NCBI GenBank assembly: GCA_016787375.1
Contig: JAEUUM010000297.1
Location: 1 to 8,992, forward strand
Length of the DNA: 8,992 nucleotides
Direction: 5' to 3'
From: Saprospiraceae bacterium
Lineage (GTDB): Bacteria; Bacteroidota; Bacteroidia; Chitinophagales; Saprospiraceae
Of the stretch, positions 5,241 to 8,992 are shown piece after piece. A program made the translations under genes and the position numbers. Under the pieces are notes generated by a model. The model made no database searches. It was not told where the DNA came from and was given only the letters and a program-made list of their open reading frames with translations. Every line of letters starts with the position of its first letter. Position 1 is the first letter of the stretch.

Positions 5241-7283
5241 ATGAAAAAAATCTACAAATTAAGCATTGCATTCTGTATGTTAATGCTCCCTTTTCTTTCT
5301 AATGGTCAGGCAAAGAAGCTGATCATGTTCGAACACTTTACTCAAGCTAGTTGTGGGCCTTGTGCAGCTCAAAATCCGGCATTTCAAGCCGTTTATGTAA
5401 ACAACAAACAAAACGTAAACCATGTTGCTTACCACACTTCGTGGCCAGGAGTTGACCCTATGAATGCAGCCAATGCACCTGAGGTACAAGCAATGGTTAA
5501 CCTATACACGGTATCAGGTGTACCTAACATGATTAGCAATGGAGTTAACATTGGTAGCCCAACAGCTGTAACTCAAGCATTAATCGATCAAGCCGGTAGC
5601 AGTCCAATTAAAATATTCGTTGAAGACGTAAACAATGGCGGTGGGAACCATGATGTTCATGTTAAGATTGCTTCATTGGGAGCAGTTCCGACTGCCAATT
5701 ATATTATTAGAGCAATGGTTGTAGAAGAAGAGGTAAATTATGCTACTGCACCAGGTTCTAATGGCGAGAAAGAATTTCCAAACGTTTTCAGAAAATTCAT
5801 AAATACCAATGGAAGTGCAGGTGATGTTTACAACCCTGCAAACGAAGGAGAGTTTGTTGAATACACATATTCCTATACTGTGGCCCCAACCTGGCAGGAA
5901 GACCAAATTTATCCAATCGTATATGTTCAAAATGTAGGAACCAAAGAAATTATTCAATCGGGTACATCAAAGGATGAAAAAGTTGAAGCTGTTAATGTTG
6001 AAACTCAGGTATTCCAAAAGGGAGATCTTACCAACGGCAATGATTTCGCATTCAATTTAACCAATCTGACAGAAAACGATGTTGACCTTGATGTTTCAAT
6101 TCAAGGTACTTGGCCGGCTGATTGGAATGCTCATGTTACCATCAACGGTAACATCTACAATAACGGCGATAAAGTAACCGTTCCTGCAAACAGCACAATA
6201 GGAGCAACATTCAATGCAATTGTCGGAAATACACCTGGTATTGGTGATTTCAGTGCGGGAGTATATAATTCAAATACTCAATCACTTCAAAGTTTTGCAT
6301 ATACCATTATTTCAGGAGTTACTGATTTGTTGGTAGTTTCTGACAATCAACCTGCATCCGGCACAGTTGATCTTAAAAAAGCATACCATGAAGGATTAGT
6401 AGCAACTGGCGAGCAAGCTTATGGAGCATTGGGCCATTTAAAAACATTGAAAGGTTTTGATGCCGGCGCATTGGATGAGATAAAGCATATTTACTACTCT
6501 GTGGGATGGACATTCCCTGCTCTTACCAATGAAATGGCAGGTTACTTCCAAAATTTTATGGACAATGGTGGAAATATTATGATTGCCGGTCAGGATGTTA
6601 ACTGGGATTTGTCATCACTTGATGCCAGTTCAAACGGAAATGCAGCTACAAAAGCGCTGATGAACGACTATTTTAGCACCAATTTCATTAACGATGGTGA
6701 TGCTACAAGTACACAATTCAAATCAGTAGCCGGTGACTTTGTTTTTGATGCAACGGGTACTTCAGGTATCAACAAGAGCTATGGTGCAACGTACTATTAT
6801 CCTGATCAAATTGAAGCTATTGCTCCTGAAGGATATAATATCTTTACATACAACACAGCAGCTAAAATTGCTGGTGTAAGATCACACCATGCCAACTTCA
6901 AAACAGTTAACCTCGGAATTGGACTTGAGATGGTTGCATCAAAGGCAGTTTCTGATGAAATCATGAAACGAACATACCAGTGGTTCCATGGAATAATTAC
7001 AGGAACAGAATTTGACAATTATCTTCAGAATCTTGGAATGGATCAAAATTATCCAAACCCTGCTGACCAATACACTGTAATCAACTTAGGTAAAGCTTCA
7101 GACAAGGAACTTACATTACAAGTCGTCGACTTAACCGGTAGAACAGTTATGGTAAAACAAGTTGCAAAAGGTTCGACACAAGAAACATTGAGTACGCAAG
7201 ACCTGGGTCAAGGTATTTATCAATATTTCTTGAGTGATGGTTCTAAAGTTTCAACTGCTAAAAAATTGGTGGTAATTCATTAA
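5241..7283 (+). CDS. Secreted Omp28/thioredoxin-like protein with T9SS type A sorting domain
   Basis: This 680-residue exported protein has a signal peptide (1 to about 22, ending FLSNGQ). Residues 25-115 are a thioredoxin-like fold of the Omp28 type. It has a CGPC site (Cys38, Cys41) in FTQASCGPCAAQNP and a cis-proline-type loop, VSGVPNMISNG (91-101). The second Omp28 half, with VVEEEVNYA (160-168) and FPNVFRKFI (179-187), reaches about 245. Residues 255-357 look like an Ig-like beta domain. Residues 362-585 look like a Rossmann/glutamine-amidotransferase-like domain: LLVVSDN (363-369), IYYSVGW (417-423), DNGGNIMIAGQDVNWD (441-456). It has no cysteine nucleophile; the CGPC pair is the only cysteine in the mature protein. 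The last 80 or so residues are a T9SS type A sorting domain with NYPNP (603-607), a VVDLTGR strand and a KKLVVIH end, so it should cross the outer membrane and be released or anchored on the surface. Thiol-disulfide activity is inferred from the motif. It appears monocistronic. Confidence 0.9.
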   Translation: MKKIYKLSIAFCMLMLPFLSNGQAKKLIMFEHFTQASCGPCAAQNPAFQAVYVNNKQNVNHVAYHTSWPGVDPMNAANAPEVQAMVNLYTVSGVPNMISNGVNIGSPTAVTQALIDQAGSSPIKIFVEDVNNGGGNHDVHVKIASLGAVPTANYIIRAMVVEEEVNYATAPGSNGEKEFPNVFRKFINTNGSAGDVYNPANEGEFVEYTYSYTVAPTWQEDQIYPIVYVQNVGTKEIIQSGTSKDEKVEAVNVETQVFQKGDLTNGNDFAFNLTNLTENDVDLDVSIQGTWPADWNAHVTINGNIYNNGDKVTVPANSTIGATFNAIVGNTPGIGDFSAGVYNSNTQSLQSFAYTIISGVTDLLVVSDNQPASGTVDLKKAYHEGLVATGEQAYGALGHLKTLKGFDAGALDEIKHIYYSVGWTFPALTNEMAGYFQNFMDNGGNIMIAGQDVNWDLSSLDASSNGNAATKALMNDYFSTNFINDGDATSTQFKSVAGDFVFDATGTSGINKSYGATYYYPDQIEAIAPEGYNIFTYNTAAKIAGVRSHHANFKTVNLGIGLEMVASKAVSDEIMKRTYQWFHGIITGTEFDNYLQNLGMDQNYPNPADQYTVINLGKASDKELTLQVVDLTGRTVMVKQVAKGSTQETLSTQDLGQGIYQYFLSDGSKVSTAKKLVVIH

Positions 7284-7301
7284 CTCTTAGATTTCACAAG
7301 C

Positions 7302-7339
7302 AAAAAGGTCTCTTCATTTTTTTGGAGCGACCTTTTTTT
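7302..7339 (+). terminator. Strong intrinsic terminator of the T9SS cargo gene
   Basis: AAAAAGGTC (7302-7310) pairs with GACCTTTTT (7329-7337). After a one-base mismatch, CTTC pairs with GGAG around a T-rich loop, and the T run continues to 7339. It lies 18 bases after the stop codon. The A-tract/T-tract ends would let it work on both strands. Confidence 0.9.
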
Positions 7340-7726
7340 ATGGTTTAGATATTTATGAGAATTATCTTTAATGTTGAAAAAACTAAATTGAATACAAGGC
7401 AATACAGGATCCAAATTTGATTGATATTATCTTGATTAACTGGCTTATTCAACAATATTCTGATTGGTTATATTGGAGCTTTGATTATTTAATAATGGGG
7501 AGAAATCATAGTAGCGGTATCAGGTGTTAAAAAAATATAGAAATATTAAATGAGCCCAACTGAATAAAGATTTCTAAAAGTTGAAATTATCTCTTAACAG
7601 GTTATGTTTTGCGATCTTATTTTGATTTTTAGCAAAAAAACGTATTCTAAAGAGCTCTAGTTGTATTTCTTTAATATTTTTAAGGCAAATTCTAAAATGG
7701 TTATTATTTCATAAATTTATTTTTGT
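7340..7726. other. 387-base AT-rich spacer without a convincing gene
   Basis: All frames are broken by frequent stops. The longest open stretch I traced is 48 codons on the plus strand (7387-7530), with no ATG near its start and no family resemblance I can name. A TAnnTTTG match (TATTTTTG) sits at 7718-7725, directly against the GTG of the next gene. No tRNA, hairpin with T tract, or repeat array is evident. It may be a long 5' regulatory region or decayed coding DNA. Confidence 0.5.
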
Positions 7727-8992
7727 GTGAAGCACTGTGCGTTATTTTTATTGATTTTTGGTATTGGTAATTTAAGTTTGGCGCAACCAACCGAATTTAA
7801 ACCAAAGGGTTCAGGTGGAGGAGGTTATATGTATTCACCGGCAATAAGTCCATTTAATCAAAATGAATTATACTTAGTTTGTGATATGGGAGGTGTTTAT
7901 AAAAGCTCTAGTGAAGGTCACATGTGGGAAGTTTATCCATATCAACAAATTATCGGTACTGTAAAATCGCAAATTCAATTTACTTCAAGTGCTGACACCT
8001 TATACACTGTTTCTAAATCACTTTCAAATACAAGTGATCCTTGGTTCAAAGCAGAACCCACAATGTCAACTGACGCTGGTAAAACTTGGGTAAAAATCAA
8101 TGACCCAACAACAACTGGTGTACATGCACTCTATGCAAACCCTCATCGTACTAACCAAATCATTCTCAATGAGTATGATAAACTTTTTTTTTCAAATAAT
8201 TCGGGTGAAACATATAGCACCATTTACCAATCTTTAAATTCAAACTGTTGGCTAGGGGGTATTTTTTGGGACGAAAATCTAATTATAGTTGCCATAAATG
8301 ACGGTTTGCTCATTTCTACCGACGATGGGGATACTTTTACATTTAAAGAAACGAACGGTATACCTGAAACTGAGGCTATTTTTAAAATGAATGGTGCAAA
8401 AGATGGCAATGTTATAAGGCTATTTGCAACAACTGTACCCAAAGAAAAATTATTCCCCTGGCTTGAAGTAATAGATTTGTACCATGATTTTAAAGAACTT
8501 TATGTACTGGATTTCGATAAAGATAGCGCATGGACTTCGACAAGAAACAACATTCCGAAAGAAGTATCTATAAGATGGGTTGATTTGGCACAAAATAATA
8601 TCAATACAGTTTACGCCGCAGGTGATCTTAACTATCAGCCTTTTATTTTTAAATCGAAAGATGGTGGCAAAACTTGGGTTAATACGTTCAAAGTGATCAA
8701 CAATGAAAATATTTATACTGGCTGGGGTGGAGACGGCGGGTATTTTAGCTATTTGTGGGGCGGTGGAGCATTAGGATTTAATGTTTGTAAATCTAATCCA
8801 GAAAAAGTGATATCTACAGATGGGTTTTCTTTTATGACGAAAGACGGAGGTGAAACTTGGTATCAACTTCATGTTAATCCTATAAATCAAAATTTGCCTG
8901 GAGAATTAACCCAAAACGATGCATTTTACCAATCATCCGGACTTGATGTAACTACCGGACACTCAATGATCTGGCTTGGTAAAGACACAATA
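7727..8992 (+). CDS. Secreted beta-propeller protein with Asp-box (BNR/sialidase-like) repeats, 3' partial
   Basis: The frame is open from 7715 to the right edge, giving 422 codons from GTG 7727. This start yields a good signal peptide (MKHCALFLLIFGIGNLSLA, cleavage likely after Ala19). There is no ATG until codon 35, and that one lies past the signal peptide. The mature part opens with GSGGGGYMYSPAISPFNQNE and LYLVCDMGGVYKSS, the blade form of secreted propellers related to GH74 and VPS10/sortilin-type folds. Asp boxes (SxDxGxTW) are at 114-121 STDAGKTW, 197-204 STDDGDTF, 310-317 SKDGGKTW and 371-378 TKDGGETW, with a degenerate SSSEGHMW at 60-67. Such repeats mark propeller turns but do not fix a reaction; a glycan-binding or glycan-cleaving role is possible. 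The C-terminal part, where a T9SS domain would be expected, lies outside the window. Confidence 0.82.
   Translation, partial: MKHCALFLLIFGIGNLSLAQPTEFKPKGSGGGGYMYSPAISPFNQNELYLVCDMGGVYKSSSEGHMWEVYPYQQIIGTVKSQIQFTSSADTLYTVSKSLSNTSDPWFKAEPTMSTDAGKTWVKINDPTTTGVHALYANPHRTNQIILNEYDKLFFSNNSGETYSTIYQSLNSNCWLGGIFWDENLIIVAINDGLLISTDDGDTFTFKETNGIPETEAIFKMNGAKDGNVIRLFATTVPKEKLFPWLEVIDLYHDFKELYVLDFDKDSAWTSTRNNIPKEVSIRWVDLAQNNINTVYAAGDLNYQPFIFKSKDGGKTWVNTFKVINNENIYTGWGGDGGYFSYLWGGGALGFNVCKSNPEKVISTDGFSFMTKDGGETWYQLHVNPINQNLPGELTQNDAFYQSSGLDVTTGHSMIWLGKDTI

Noticed and set aside
8224..8442. 72-codon minus-strand frame near the right end
   Set aside because: It lies opposite the propeller gene, whose Asp-box repeats and unbroken frame make the plus strand the coding one.

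Overview
The window is an AT-rich stretch of an ordinary-looking Bacteroidota chromosome. The assignment rests on four signs. The 680-residue secreted protein ends in a type IX secretion (T9SS) sorting domain with an NYPNP motif. It begins with an Omp28-type thioredoxin fold. There is a TIGR02757/DUF2400 protein, a family common in Bacteroidota. Several genes are preceded by TAnnTTTG, the -7 promoter element of this phylum, and lack clear Shine-Dalgarno sequences. I cannot place it to order or family. I see no rRNA, tRNA, CRISPR array, insertion sequence, integrase or phage gene.

Layout, left to right. At 1-117 is the last 38 codons of an unidentified plus-strand gene, followed 10 bases later by a family 2 glycosyltransferase of the dolichol/polyprenyl-phosphate mannosyltransferase type (128-877); the two are probably one transcript. 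A TIGR02757 protein with a TTG start follows (1024-1833). It converges with a minus-strand membrane protein of the DUF1295/steroid 5-alpha-reductase-like family (1884-2798). A short single-stranded DNA-binding protein (3033-3383) has a clear terminator. Next come a signal-peptide-bearing outer-membrane beta-barrel protein (3605-4546) and, 34 bases on, a methylated-DNA-protein cysteine methyltransferase (4581-5066). Then comes the large T9SS cargo protein (5241-7283), closed by a strong terminator. After a 387-base stretch with no convincing gene, a second secreted protein starts at a GTG (7727) and runs off the right edge. It is a beta-propeller with five Asp-box-like repeats.

The genes fall into two loose themes. 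Three concern DNA: Ssb, the alkyltransferase, and TIGR02757, which may be a helix-hairpin-helix glycosylase relative. Three concern the cell envelope or outside: the barrel protein, the Omp28/T9SS protein and the propeller. They are not arranged as one operon, and I do not see a new defence, mobile or biosynthetic system.

The most unexpected sequence-level signal is a 13-bp perfect inverted repeat plus a 4-bp inner stem, followed by five T residues, inside the coding sequence of the alkyltransferase gene (4698-4743). It has the form of an intrinsic terminator or attenuator within the gene. The other point of practical value is the GTG-started propeller gene at the right end, which is easily missed because it has neither an ATG start nor a stop in the window.
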